This document shows positions 14,382-22,184 of a DNA stretch of 22,184 nucleotides, piece by piece (the first letter of the stretch is position 1; every line of letters starts with the position of its first letter). The notes under the pieces are model-generated. The model was not told the origin of the DNA. It made no database searches and saw only the letters and a program-made list of their open reading frames with translations. Both the position numbers and the translations under genes were made by a program. This DNA is from CAZDUS01 sp964508705. GTDB lineage: Bacteria; Verrucomicrobiota; Kiritimatiellia; CAIKKV01; CAITUY01. Where the stretch lies: the NCBI GenBank assembly GCA_964508705.1, contig CAZDUS010000037.1, positions 1 to 22,184 on the forward strand, in the 5' to 3' direction.

Positions 14382-15748
14382 TCACTCTACGCGCACTATT
14401 CAATCCGCGTGGCGGCATACACCCTCACTACTACAAGGATGCCACCGCCAAGCTTCCTGTTGAAATCATGCCAGTCCCGAAAACCCTGTATGTGGCCCTG
14501 AATCAAAACCTTGGAACCCCCTCAAAACCTGCCGTGAAAAAGGGGGATCCAGTCCTGCGCGGCCAGCCAATTGCCGAACCCGTTGGCTATGTTTCGTCAT
14601 GGATTCACGCACCGACCTCCGGCACCATCAAATCAATCGAATCACGCCCCACCGCTAATGGCCAGATGGCGTCCGTCATCGAGATCGAAGCCAACGGCCT
14701 CGATCAAGCGATTGATCACTCCCCTTCTCATGCGGATTGGACGTCCATTCCGGCGCGGCAGTTGGTGGATATCATTCTAAAGGCCGGCGTCATCGGCATG
14801 GGGGGGGCCGGGTTCCCCACCCAGGTCAAACTCCTGCCTCCGACCGGCAAGACCATCCAAACCCTCATCATCAATGGCGCGGAATGCGAACCCTTCCTGA
14901 CCGCCGACCACCGGTTGATGGTCGAACATGCCAACCGTATTTGGCAGGGAGCCTTGATCCTCAAGCGCATCCTTGGCGTTTCCAAAATCTTTGTCGCCAT
15001 CGAGGATAACAAGCCGGACGCCATCGCCGCCCTCCAGAAAGTCATGGGCAACGCCGGTGACGGTGTTGTACTCATTGCCGTTAAGACCAAGTACCCGCAA
15101 GGCGCCGAAAAACAATTGATCTACTCCTGCACCCGGCTCGAAGTCCCCAGCGGCGGCTTGCCGATGGATGTCGGCGCTCTCGTGGAAAACGTCGGCACCG
15201 CCGCCGCCATCTTCGACGCCGTGGTTTCCGGTCTCCCCCTCACGGAACGCATCATCACCGTAACCGGCGACGCCATCGCAACACCACGAAATCTACTGGC
15301 TCGGGTCGGCACTCCCTTCCGCGACCTGATCGCCCAATGTGGCGGATTCAAGGGCGACGTCGGCAAAATCATCTCCGGGGGCCCCATGATGGGCATCGCT
15401 CAAAGCACCCTGGACGTCGGCGCCAACAAGACCACTTCGGGCGTACTCATCCTTTCCCGTTCACAGGTATCCCAGTTCACCTCCATGCCTTGCATCGGTT
15501 GCGGTCGATGCGTGAATGTCTGCCCTTCCGGGTTAATGCCCTGCCAATTGAGCGAGAACATCGAAGCGGAGCATTTTGACGGAGCCGAGGCCCTGAATGC
15601 CCTGGATTGCATCGAGTGCGGCGCCTGCGCGTTCACATGCCCGGCCCATCGCCCCCTCGTGCAACATATGCGCAAGGGCAAAGCCAGTATCCTTCATCTC
15701 CGCCGACAACGCGAAGCCCGGACTGCCAAGAAAGAGAAATCATCATGA
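14378..15748 (+). CDS. rnfC: Rnf complex subunit C, NADH/FMN-binding
   Basis: A 456-residue peripheral subunit where NAD+ is reduced. It starts at ATG 14378 (GGAGG upstream), giving the classic FNPRGGIHP N-terminus. The Gly-rich VIGMGGAGFPTQVKL and INGAECEPFLTAD segments match the nucleotide and flavin-binding domain related to NuoF. Two 4Fe-4S motifs follow near the C-terminus: CIGCGRCVNVCP (about residue 370) and CIECGACAFTCP (about 410). There is no long Ala/Lys-rich C-terminal extension like that of E. coli RsxC. Its stop overlaps the rnfD start by ATGA. Confidence 0.96.
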   Translation: MITLRALFNPRGGIHPHYYKDATAKLPVEIMPVPKTLYVALNQNLGTPSKPAVKKGDPVLRGQPIAEPVGYVSSWIHAPTSGTIKSIESRPTANGQMASVIEIEANGLDQAIDHSPSHADWTSIPARQLVDIILKAGVIGMGGAGFPTQVKLLPPTGKTIQTLIINGAECEPFLTADHRLMVEHANRIWQGALILKRILGVSKIFVAIEDNKPDAIAALQKVMGNAGDGVVLIAVKTKYPQGAEKQLIYSCTRLEVPSGGLPMDVGALVENVGTAAAIFDAVVSGLPLTERIITVTGDAIATPRNLLARVGTPFRDLIAQCGGFKGDVGKIISGGPMMGIAQSTLDVGANKTTSGVLILSRSQVSQFTSMPCIGCGRCVNVCPSGLMPCQLSENIEAEHFDGAEALNALDCIECGACAFTCPAHRPLVQHMRKGKASILHLRRQREARTAKKEKSS

Positions 15749-16737
15749 ACGACGTTGCCTCAACCTGGGTCGTCAGCCCTTCCCCTCACGCTCACTCGGG
15801 CGACTCTGTCACCAAGATCATGCTCGCCGTCATCATCGCCCTGCTTCCCGCTCTGGCCGCCGGCATCGCATTCTTCGGCTGGGACGCCTTGCGACTAACC
15901 CTTATCTGCGTGGCAACCTGCGTGATTTCAGAATTCCTGACCCGCAAAATCATGAAACGCGACACCGGCATTAACGATCTGAGTGCGGTGGTGACCGGCA
16001 TCCTTCTGGCCTTGAACCTTCCACCTTCCCTCCCCGGCTGGATGGCTGTCGTCGGCTCGCTATGCGCAATTGTGATCGCAAAACAAGTGTACGGCGGCAT
16101 CGGTTACAACCTCTTCAACCCTGCACTCGTCGGACGCTGTGTTCTGCTCGTCTCCTTCCCTGTCGCCATGACCTCATGGGCCGTCCCGAACTTCCTGCCC
16201 GTTCATCTGGATGCCACCACGATGGCCACCCCGCTCGGCGCCTGGAAAACCGCCTGGTCGAACGGACAAACCCCCTCCGGTTATTTCGAAATGTTCACCC
16301 TGAAATCACTCCTCGTCGGCAATCGCCCCGGCTGTATCGGCGAGACCTCAACCCTCGCACTTCTCGCTGGCGGAGCCTTCCTCCTCTGGCGGCGTTGCAT
16401 CTCCTGGCATACGCCCGTCGCCTTTATTGGATCGGTTGCGCTCTTCGCCGTCATCCTTCATCAGGTGGATCCCGTCCGGAACCTTCCCCCTCTCTATCAC
16501 GTCCTTAGCGGCGGCATTTTTCTTGGCGCCCTCTTCATGGCCACCGATATGGTGACCACCCCGGTGACCGGACGTGGCATGTTCATCTTTGGCCTCGGTT
16601 GCGGCATCATCACCATGATCATCCGCAAATGGGGTGGCTACCCGGAAGGCGTCAGCTTCTCCATCCTGATAATGAACTCACTAACCCCTCTCATCAACCG
16701 CTTCACACGACCCCGCGTTTTCGGGCACACCCGCTAA
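15745..16737 (+). CDS. rnfD: Rnf complex subunit D, flavinylated membrane subunit
   Basis: A 330-residue multi-spanning membrane subunit related to NqrB. The start is ATG 15745, overlapping the rnfC stop; the ribosome site is weak, in keeping with coupled translation. Family signatures include YNLFNPALVGR, LDATTMATPL, GCIGETSTLALLAGG and YHVLSGGIFLGALFMATDMVTTPVT. Thr201 in the GETS motif is the expected site of covalent FMN. The FMN attachment is known for the family and inferred here. An ApbE-type flavin transferase, needed for this, is not in the window. Confidence 0.95.
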   Translation: MNDVASTWVVSPSPHAHSGDSVTKIMLAVIIALLPALAAGIAFFGWDALRLTLICVATCVISEFLTRKIMKRDTGINDLSAVVTGILLALNLPPSLPGWMAVVGSLCAIVIAKQVYGGIGYNLFNPALVGRCVLLVSFPVAMTSWAVPNFLPVHLDATTMATPLGAWKTAWSNGQTPSGYFEMFTLKSLLVGNRPGCIGETSTLALLAGGAFLLWRRCISWHTPVAFIGSVALFAVILHQVDPVRNLPPLYHVLSGGIFLGALFMATDMVTTPVTGRGMFIFGLGCGIITMIIRKWGGYPEGVSFSILIMNSLTPLINRFTRPRVFGHTR

Positions 16738-16748
16738 GAGAAAAACAC

Positions 16749-17327
16749 ATGAAGGAAATACTTAAACTCATCTTCACCCTCACGGTCATCAGTTCCGCCG
16801 CCGGACTCCTGCTGGCCTACACCTACAAGGTCACCGCCGCGCCCATTCTGGCCGCCAGCCAGCAAGGCGCGTCTCAAGCGCTTGCCGCCGTCCTCCCTCC
16901 GTTCGACAACAATCCCTCCACCACAACCAACATGTTCAAGGAAGGCGACACTGACTGGACCTTCTATGTGGCCCGCAAAGGCGGAAAATTTACTGGTGCC
17001 GCATTCGAAACAACTTCTCAGAATGGGTATGGCGGCGAAATCAAGATCATGGTCGGCATAACGGCCGCCGGACAGATTCAATCCATCCATATTCTTTCCC
17101 AGCATGAAACTCCCGGCCTCGGAACCAAGATTACGGAGGCCCCTTTCCTGACACAATTCGCAGGCAAATCCATCAAGGACACCGTGTGGGCCGCAAAGAA
17201 GGATAACGGCAATTTCGACGCTGTGACAGGAGCCACCATCTCCTCCCGCGCCGTGCTCGAGGCCATCGGAATGGGCGTCGCCACCTACACCAAACATTCA
17301 GCCGTAATCGCCCGCACAGGAGAATAA
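16749..17327 (+). CDS. rnfG: Rnf complex subunit G, FMN-binding
   Basis: A 192-residue subunit with one N-terminal membrane helix (about 5-25) and a periplasmic FMN-binding domain. The flavinylation motif DAVTGATISS is intact, with Thr163 as the expected FMN-linked residue. The preceding HETPGLGTKI is also characteristic. The start is ATG 16749, 11 nt after rnfD; longer frames read through rnfD in another phase and are rejected. Only a weak ribosome site (AGAG) is visible. Confidence 0.95.
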   Translation: MKEILKLIFTLTVISSAAGLLLAYTYKVTAAPILAASQQGASQALAAVLPPFDNNPSTTTNMFKEGDTDWTFYVARKGGKFTGAAFETTSQNGYGGEIKIMVGITAAGQIQSIHILSQHETPGLGTKITEAPFLTQFAGKSIKDTVWAAKKDNGNFDAVTGATISSRAVLEAIGMGVATYTKHSAVIARTGE

Positions 17328-17330
17328 GCC

Positions 17331-18035
17331 ATGGGATTCGCCAAGGAATTGAAAAAAGGACTATGGGACGAAATCCCAGTCTTTCGTGTCGTGCTGGGCC
17401 TCTGCCCCACCATCGCCGTCACCACATCGCTCATGAACGGCATCGGCATGGGGATCGCCGCCACGTTCGTCCTGATCTGTTCCAATGTCATGGTCGCCAT
17501 GCTTCGCAATGTCATTCCCGACAAAGTCCGAATTCCTGCCTTCATCGTGATCGCCGCCACATTCACCACGGTGACCGATCTTGGCATGAATGCGTTCGCC
17601 CATGAAGTTCACAAAAACCTCGGCATTTTCATCCCCCTGATCGTTGTGAATTGCATCATCCTGGGCCGCGCCGAAGCATTCGCGGCTCGCAATTCGCCTT
17701 GGTTGGCGCTCGCGGACGCCATCGGGATGGGCCTCGGATTCACCATCGCTCTTTGCATCACAGGAAGTCTGCGGGAAATCATTGGCAATGGAACCCTGAC
17801 ACTGTGGACGCCCATAGCCTGGTCCATTCCCGGCGGATACGAACCCATTCTCTTGCTCATCCTGGCCCCTGGAGGCTTCATCACGCTAGGATTGCTCCTC
17901 GCATTGATGAACAAGATCGAACAACGACTTGCCGCCAAAAAAGGCATACCGTATACCGCCCCTGCTGATTTTGACTGCCGTCATTGCGTCATTTGCAAGT
18001 GGGGCGGCACAGAACCTCCCGCCAGGCAACCGTGA
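17331..18035 (+). CDS. rnfE: Rnf complex subunit E
   Basis: A 234-residue, six-helix membrane subunit and the partner of RnfA. Cysteines in VLGLCPTIAVTT and in LIVVNCIILGRAEAFA mirror those of RnfA and complete the in-membrane iron-sulfur site. ATG 17331 follows AGGAG at a good distance. The C-terminal tail carries three closely spaced cysteines (DCRHCVICKWGG), which might bind an extra metal. The last codons overlap the GTG start of the DUF192 gene by GTGA, so that gene probably belongs to the same transcript. Confidence 0.95.
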   Translation: MGFAKELKKGLWDEIPVFRVVLGLCPTIAVTTSLMNGIGMGIAATFVLICSNVMVAMLRNVIPDKVRIPAFIVIAATFTTVTDLGMNAFAHEVHKNLGIFIPLIVVNCIILGRAEAFAARNSPWLALADAIGMGLGFTIALCITGSLREIIGNGTLTLWTPIAWSIPGGYEPILLLILAPGGFITLGLLLALMNKIEQRLAAKKGIPYTAPADFDCRHCVICKWGGTEPPARQP

Positions 18036-18388
18036 CTCAATCCCCTTCAACCATTTCACTGCTACTCAACAACGTGGTGATCATTCCATCCGTAGTGCGG
18101 GCCGAAACATTTCTGCTTCGCCTTCTCGGCTATATGTTTCAGCCACCCACCTCACACGGTTACGCACTTCACCTCGCTCCCTGCCGTTCCATTCACACGT
18201 TTTTCATGCGATTCTCCCTGGACGTTATTTTCCTGGACCCGGATCACCGTGTCGTAAAACTAGTCCATGACCTGCGCCCCTGGCGCATCGCATGGGGCCC
18301 CTCCTCCGCAACCAGTGTCATCGAACTGCCAGCCGGCAATGTATCGCTTAATACCATCCATCTCGGCGACACACTGACCTTCCTGTAA
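18032..18388 (+). CDS. DUF192 family protein
   Basis: A 118-residue small beta-rich protein of the DUF192 family. The core TFFMRFSLDVIFLDPDHRVV, the later PW, and SVIELPAGN match the family pattern. The start is set at GTG 18032, which overlaps the rnfE stop (GTGA), with a weak AGG upstream; an ATG at 17984 would overlap rnfE by 52 nt with no ribosome site. Many family members carry a signal peptide, but this one has none I can see. Function is unknown. Its link with the Rnf operon is shown by the overlap only. Confidence 0.85.
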   Translation: MTQSPSTISLLLNNVVIIPSVVRAETFLLRLLGYMFQPPTSHGYALHLAPCRSIHTFFMRFSLDVIFLDPDHRVVKLVHDLRPWRIAWGPSSATSVIELPAGNVSLNTIHLGDTLTFL

Positions 18389-18413
18389 TCCTTTGCCCAT
18401 AATCCTTTGCCTC
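18386..18413. repeat. Two-unit 14-nt tandem repeat
   Basis: TAATCCTTTGCCCA (18386-18399) is followed directly by TAATCCTTTGCCTC. The first copy includes the DUF192 stop codon. The rest of the gap up to 18522 holds only the ribosome site of the next gene. Confidence 0.6.
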
Positions 18414-18522
18414 ACTGCTTGTCTTGATCTGCACTCCGTGGTATCAATTCATTCGTCAGTTGCGCCTCGTTCTGTTGATCAAGGTGGCGACTTCGCATAA
18501 GCGAGGCAAGGAGAGCGACTTC

Positions 18523-18879
18523 GTGAAAATTTCTCTGAACTTAAAGCAGAGCGACACCTACACTTCGGATGTCGACCGGAACAAGGCTTTTGATCGGGAT
18601 GTCCAGGCCTGCGGCAAGGGAGACTGGGAAGCCAAGTTGCGCGTCACTCAATCCTTTATGCCTCTATTAACCTCACTCGCCAAGAAGCGTTCATCCGATA
18701 TAGCGGAAATCAATGCTTACATAGAAGGCGGCAAGGATGGCTTGATGGTGGCGGCGCGCAATTTCAAGGACTCCTCGCATGCCAAGTTCCAGATTTTCGC
18801 CATCACCTACATCGAGCATGCGATGGATCAGGTTGACCGGCCGGGCTTGCTCGGACGTATTTTCAGGCTGTTCCGCTAG
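18523..18879 (+). CDS. Stand-alone sigma-70 region 2-like protein
   Basis: A 118-residue protein from GTG 18523, with AAGGAG 9 nt upstream; an ATG at 18424 would add an unlikely leader. Residues about 35-103 line up without gaps of note with the sigma-70 region 1.2-2 helices. LLTSLAKKR matches the LVISIAKKY segment of RpoD, and YIEGGKDGLMVAARNF matches LIQEGNIGLMKAVDKF. FQIFAITYIEHAM matches FSTYATWWIRQAI. The protein then ends in a basic LLGRIFRLFR. There is no region 3 or 4 and no helix-turn-helix, so it cannot be a normal sigma factor. It might bind the RNA polymerase clamp helices or be a regulator derived from a sigma factor. The homology is by eye and function is unknown. Confidence 0.65.
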   Translation: MKISLNLKQSDTYTSDVDRNKAFDRDVQACGKGDWEAKLRVTQSFMPLLTSLAKKRSSDIAEINAYIEGGKDGLMVAARNFKDSSHAKFQIFAITYIEHAMDQVDRPGLLGRIFRLFR

Positions 18880-18902
18880 ACGCCCCACCCTGACTCACGC
18901 CA

Positions 18903-19523
18903 ATGGTACGCGAGCGCACTACAAACCGCGAGTTCACGACTCATTACATCCTGCCCTCCGAGCCCGAATCCCGGTCAGCCGCTCTACAATCATTTCTCGC
19001 CTCCTCAAAAACACTCGAAGTTGACCTTGGTTGCGGGCGTGGACGATTTCTCTTGGCTAGGGCTGGCCGTTTTCCAGAAACCGCCTTCATCGGCATTGAA
19101 CGTATACCTCTACGCTTGCAGAAAGTGGATACCCGCGCGACCACCAATGGCCTGACCAACATACGGCTAATCCAAGCCGAAGCGCTCAACGCTGTTCAGG
19201 CAATCCTTCCGCCCAATTCCGTTACAACGTTCTTCCTCTACTTCCCCGACCCATGGCCGAAACGCCGACATCACTGTCGCCGCTTGGTTAACACAACTTT
19301 CATCAGCGCCATATACCGCACCCTCATTCCCGGGGGCTGTATCCATATCGGCACCGATCATGCCGAATATTTTGACGCCATTCTGAAAGTCTGGAAGAAG
19401 GAATCTCGTTTTCAGGAAATCCAGCCCTATATACCCCCGGAAGAGGAAGAAACCGACTTCGGCATGCTTTTCCGGAAACAAGGACTCTCCGCTAACCGCT
19501 GCTCATTCCAGAAATCCGCGTGA
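18903..19523 (+). CDS. trmB: tRNA (guanine-N7-)-methyltransferase
   Basis: A 206-residue SAM-dependent enzyme that makes m7G46 in tRNA. Visible motifs in order are the SAM loop EVDLGCGRGRFLLARA (39-54), GIERI (64-68), the TrmB hallmark YFPDPWPKRRHHCRRLV (113-129), GGCIHIGTDHAEYF, and the C-terminal TDFGMLFRKQG. Length and order are normal for the family. ATG 18903 is 23 nt after the sigma-like gene and has no clear ribosome site, so it may be read from the same transcript. It converges with the histidine kinase gene 18 nt away. Confidence 0.95.
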   Translation: MVRERTTNREFTTHYILPSEPESRSAALQSFLASSKTLEVDLGCGRGRFLLARAGRFPETAFIGIERIPLRLQKVDTRATTNGLTNIRLIQAEALNAVQAILPPNSVTTFFLYFPDPWPKRRHHCRRLVNTTFISAIYRTLIPGGCIHIGTDHAEYFDAILKVWKKESRFQEIQPYIPPEEEETDFGMLFRKQGLSANRCSFQKSA

Positions 19524-19541
19524 CGACAAGCAATGATTGCT

Positions 19542-20543
19542 TCAAGTTCGCCGCGGAATTTTGATCCAAAAGCAACTTCCGGGATGCTTCACATCGTCAG
19601 GCTTCACTGGGCTTTGAACACCAATGGCTCCACCATGGGCCTCCACCGCCAGCCTGCAAAATGTCAACCCAAGTCCGGAGGCTCCCCGACTGTCCCGTGA
19701 ACCACTTTGAGGGTATTTATCGAAGATGTGCGCCTGCAACTCCGGTAAAATACCGGGACCTGCGTCCGTAACCGATATTTTCAATTCATGCTCTTCTGAC
19801 TCCACCTTCATGGCCACAGAAGTGCCCTCAGGAGCAAACCGCACCGCATTCGCCAGGAGGTTCATGATCACCCTCACTATCAATTCCCGGTCACAAATCA
19901 CGGTTATCGGCGCCGACTCCAACTCCACCTTTAGATTTTTTAAATCCGCCACTGATTTCACGCGGTTAGCCGCATCAGCCATTAGGGTTCGGGCATCACA
20001 AAGGATCTTATTCAACGGCATCCCCGCGGATTCCAATCTGGCTATGTCAAGCAGGGTCGAAACAAGCACAAGCATATCCTCGGCAAATTCACGCGCACAG
20101 GTCAGGAACCTGCTCGTTTCAGGAGATAGTTGAGGCCCCAACTCTTTTTTCAACAACTGGAGACTTCCATCGATGCCCGCTACCGCATGTTTAATATCAT
20201 GCACTACAAAATGGCTGAGATCATCACGCCAGCCTTCCAACTCCTTGAGCTTCGCATAACTCACCTCAAGCTCGGAGAGCGCCTTCTCCATGGCCACCCA
20301 CTTATCCCGCCCGGCATGAGCCTCTCGCCATAAATAGGACGCCGCAAGCAATAGGCACAACGACCAGAAAACCAGGATGTCCGTCGTTCGCGCAGGGGTA
20401 AGCCACCCCAGTCCATACCCGTGCCAAACATCCCCATTGCCAAGCGCAATGGCAATCTGGTGAATGGCAACAAAAATAGCCGTGGCAATGGCTAACCACA
20501 CCAGAATCGGTTTCTTCAGTCGTGCGATGACATCGAGATTCAT
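19542..20543 (-). CDS. Membrane-bound sensor histidine kinase (orphan)
   Basis: A 333-residue two-component kinase. Two membrane helices (about 11-33 and 54-71) enclose a short periplasmic loop of about 20 residues, too small for a classic sensor domain. A coiled coil (80-105) leads to the phospho-acceptor segment LSHFVVHDIKHAVAGI, with His115 the likely site. The ATPase part follows: N box MNLLANAVRFAPEG, G1 VTDAGPGI, G2 GASGLGLTF. GGGGGAAG lies just upstream of ATG 20541-20543. No response regulator is adjacent. The gap of 43 nt from fmt suggests shared transcription. The signal is unknown. Confidence 0.92.
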   Translation of the reverse strand: MNLDVIARLKKPILVWLAIATAIFVAIHQIAIALGNGDVWHGYGLGWLTPARTTDILVFWSLCLLLAASYLWREAHAGRDKWVAMEKALSELEVSYAKLKELEGWRDDLSHFVVHDIKHAVAGIDGSLQLLKKELGPQLSPETSRFLTCAREFAEDMLVLVSTLLDIARLESAGMPLNKILCDARTLMADAANRVKSVADLKNLKVELESAPITVICDRELIVRVIMNLLANAVRFAPEGTSVAMKVESEEHELKISVTDAGPGILPELQAHIFDKYPQSGSRDSRGASGLGLTFCRLAVEAHGGAIGVQSPVKPDDVKHPGSCFWIKIPRRT

Positions 20544-20586
20544 TGCTTCCCCCGCTCAAATCTACAAACCGGCGCGCATTATAGTA

Positions 20587-21531
20587 TCAGAGTAATTCCA
20601 TACCTATCTTTATATTGCGCCCCCTCAGGAATGCGGCGCCACTCATCACTGGACGACCTTCCGGCTGCACTTCAATCAACCGCAAGGCATTCCCGCCTCC
20701 CGCTTTCACAAGCAGGCCATCTCCATCCACGTCCAAAATGGTCCCGGGCTTCCCGCTCGCCGCCGCCTCCACCCGCGCCTTCAGTATCTTGATCCGCATT
20801 TTCGATCCGTTGGACAATTCACAACAGCAACCCGGCCACGGATTAAACGCCCGCACCCTGTTGTGCAGTGTCTCGGCAGGCAATGTCCAATCCATTCGCC
20901 CATCCGATTTACTGAGTTTCGGCGCATAGGTTGCCATCGATTCATCCTGTGGCTGTCGCGGTGCCTTCCCCGCCAGCAATAAACCCACAGTCTCTCCCAG
21001 CAGTTCCGCTCCCACACGAGCTAAGGAATCATGCAACGTACCACCTGTATCATCTGGCGCGATCGACAGCTCACGCTTCAAAATAATATCTCCGGCATCC
21101 ATCCGTTCGTTAATAAACATCGTTGTAACACCGGCCACCTTTTCCCCACTGGCGATCGCCCATTGAATTGGCGCCGCTCCCCGGTACTTCGGCAACAATG
21201 ACCCATGAACATTGATGCAACCCATCGCGGGAATCGCCAGAAGATCCGGTTTCAATATCTGCCCATAGGCCACCACCACCATCAAATCCGGAGCCAGCCC
21301 CCGTAATATCTCCAAATTTTCAGGCCTGTTGATGTTCACCGGGGACAAGATGGGAATACCGCGCTCACCCACATACTGCTTAACAGGACAGCCCGCCACT
21401 GCGAGGTTTCGTCCCTGCGGCCGATCCGGCTGGGTAACGACCGCCACCACCTCGCAGGCATCCGACTGCAACAACCGCTCAAGGGAATGACATGCAAACT
21501 CAGCAGACCCCATGAATATGATTCGCATCAT
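20587..21531 (-). CDS. fmt: Methionyl-tRNA formyltransferase
   Basis: A 314-residue enzyme that formylates initiator Met-tRNA using 10-formyl-tetrahydrofolate. The N-terminal domain opens RIIFMGSAEFA and carries the catalytic Asn107, His109 and Asp145 in INVHGSLLPKYRGAAPIQ and ERMDAGDI. The C-terminal domain (about 205-314) includes RAFNPWPG and EVQPEGRPVMSGAAFLRG. The frame starts with two adjacent Met codons (21531 and 21528); either may be used. The gap to the fumarase gene upstream is 15 nt. The common neighbour def is not present here. Confidence 0.96.
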   Translation of the reverse strand: MMRIIFMGSAEFACHSLERLLQSDACEVVAVVTQPDRPQGRNLAVAGCPVKQYVGERGIPILSPVNINRPENLEILRGLAPDLMVVVAYGQILKPDLLAIPAMGCINVHGSLLPKYRGAAPIQWAIASGEKVAGVTTMFINERMDAGDIILKRELSIAPDDTGGTLHDSLARVGAELLGETVGLLLAGKAPRQPQDESMATYAPKLSKSDGRMDWTLPAETLHNRVRAFNPWPGCCCELSNGSKMRIKILKARVEAAASGKPGTILDVDGDGLLVKAGGGNALRLIEVQPEGRPVMSGAAFLRGRNIKIGMELL

Positions 21532-21546
21532 GCGGATACCCCTGCC

Positions 21547-22152
21547 TTAAGCTGTGAATGGTTCCGAGGAATCAAGCAATTTGCAAAGCGCCCGTCGTGA
21601 ATGTTGCTGAACCTTCTGCAATAGGTTTTTCCCTCGTGAATCAATGGCGACCATCGCGGGAAAATCTTTCAACTCCAGCATCCACATTGCTTCCGTAAGA
21701 CCAAATTCCTTGCCGAAATGCACACCCTGCACCGCCGTCACTTTGTCGGCAAGAATCTGCGCCGCGCCACCAACCGCATGCAGATAGACACACCTGCCGG
21801 AAACACAAGCCTTCTCCATCGCCTTCCCCATGCTCCCCTTTCCAATGACCACCCGCAGCCCGTGTTCCTTGATCATCCGGGGCAAATAGACCTCCTCGCG
21901 CGTGGACGTCGTTGGCCCTGCCGCCCGAACCTGCCAGGTATTGTCATGCCGAACCACCACAGGACCACAGTGATATATCGCCCCGTTTCGCAAATCGACC
22001 GGACTCTTCCCACCTTCAAACAAATACTTGTGAAGTCGGTCGCGCCCTGTGAAAACCAACCCGCTCACCAGCACAGACTGGCCCACCCGAAGCGACGAAA
22101 CCTGCTCCTCGCTGAAGGGATATGTCAACCGTCGTGGATTCAATACAGCCAC
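21547..22152 (-). CDS. Class I fumarate hydratase, beta subunit/C-terminal domain
   Basis: A 201-residue protein matching the beta (C-terminal) half of class I iron-sulfur fumarases and tartrate dehydratases, which interconvert fumarate and malate. Recognised segments are LTYPFSEEQVSSLRVGQSVLVSG, AIYHCGPVVV, AAGPTTST, IGKGSMG, VGGAAQILA and FPAMVAIDSRGKNL. The GTG start (22150-22152) has GGAGGG 8 nt upstream. The frame stays open upstream to the window edge, so fusion to an alpha domain cannot be excluded, but the strong ribosome site and normal length favour a separate subunit. The alpha subunit, carrying the cluster cysteines, would lie just outside the window. Confidence 0.88.
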   Translation of the reverse strand: MAVLNPRRLTYPFSEEQVSSLRVGQSVLVSGLVFTGRDRLHKYLFEGGKSPVDLRNGAIYHCGPVVVRHDNTWQVRAAGPTTSTREEVYLPRMIKEHGLRVVIGKGSMGKAMEKACVSGRCVYLHAVGGAAQILADKVTAVQGVHFGKEFGLTEAMWMLELKDFPAMVAIDSRGKNLLQKVQQHSRRALCKLLDSSEPFTA

Positions 22153-22184
22153 CGCTTCAACCCTCCCCCCGCGCTCAACAACAC

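Noticed and set aside
19528..19542. Palindrome AAGCAAT-G-ATTGCTT between trmB and the histidine kinase as a bidirectional terminator
   Set aside because: The position is right but the stem is A/T-rich and lacks a T-tract on either side.
1..22184. CRISPR array, prophage or insertion sequence
   Set aside because: No regularly spaced repeats, cas genes, phage structural genes or transposase were seen.

Overview
The window looks like a chromosomal segment of an anaerobic Gram-negative bacterium of the Verrucomicrobiota/Kiritimatiellota (PVC) type. This is an inference from three things: a giant secreted CotH-kinase protein with many lamin-tail domains, a complete Rnf complex, and intergenic inverted pairs of short GGCCACG...CGTGGCC palindromes. 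No rRNA or other taxonomic marker was available to confirm it. Genes are densely packed, often with 4-nt start/stop overlaps.

Region 1 (1-10823) holds a pair of REP-like palindromes, tRNA-Pro(CGG), and a divergent surface/export locus. On the minus strand, reading leftward from 4786, are a VTC-type polyphosphate polymerase, a DUF4956 membrane protein, a HlyD-like membrane fusion protein and a TolC-like outer-membrane lipoprotein. They are separated by 31, 29 and 5 nt and look like one operon. Divergent from it, across a 316-nt gap with a second REP pair, is a roughly 1900-residue secreted CotH-kinase protein with about five lamin-tail domains and calcium-loop motifs. I read this as one system in which the polymerase works at the inner membrane with DUF4956, HlyD and TolC span the envelope, and CotH acts on the outside. 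No ABC, MFS or RND pump is present. This is the most interesting part of the window.

Region 2 (about 10824-12950) is an accessory patch, all on the minus strand: an HNH endonuclease whose 3' end contains a palindromic element, a two-helix small membrane protein, and a ribbon-helix-helix/PIN toxin-antitoxin pair. The toxin-antitoxin pair lies between two copies of a long direct repeat (99 nt with 2 mismatches, plus a further shared block).

Region 3 (12978-19523, plus strand) is rnfABCDGE, the ion-translocating ferredoxin:NAD+ oxidoreductase. A DUF192 gene is translationally coupled to rnfE. It is followed by a small protein that resembles sigma-70 region 2 alone, and by trmB (tRNA m7G46 methyltransferase).

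Region 4 (19542-22184, minus strand) reads leftward: class I fumarase beta subunit, methionyl-tRNA formyltransferase (fmt), and an orphan membrane histidine kinase, with short gaps suggesting one transcript.
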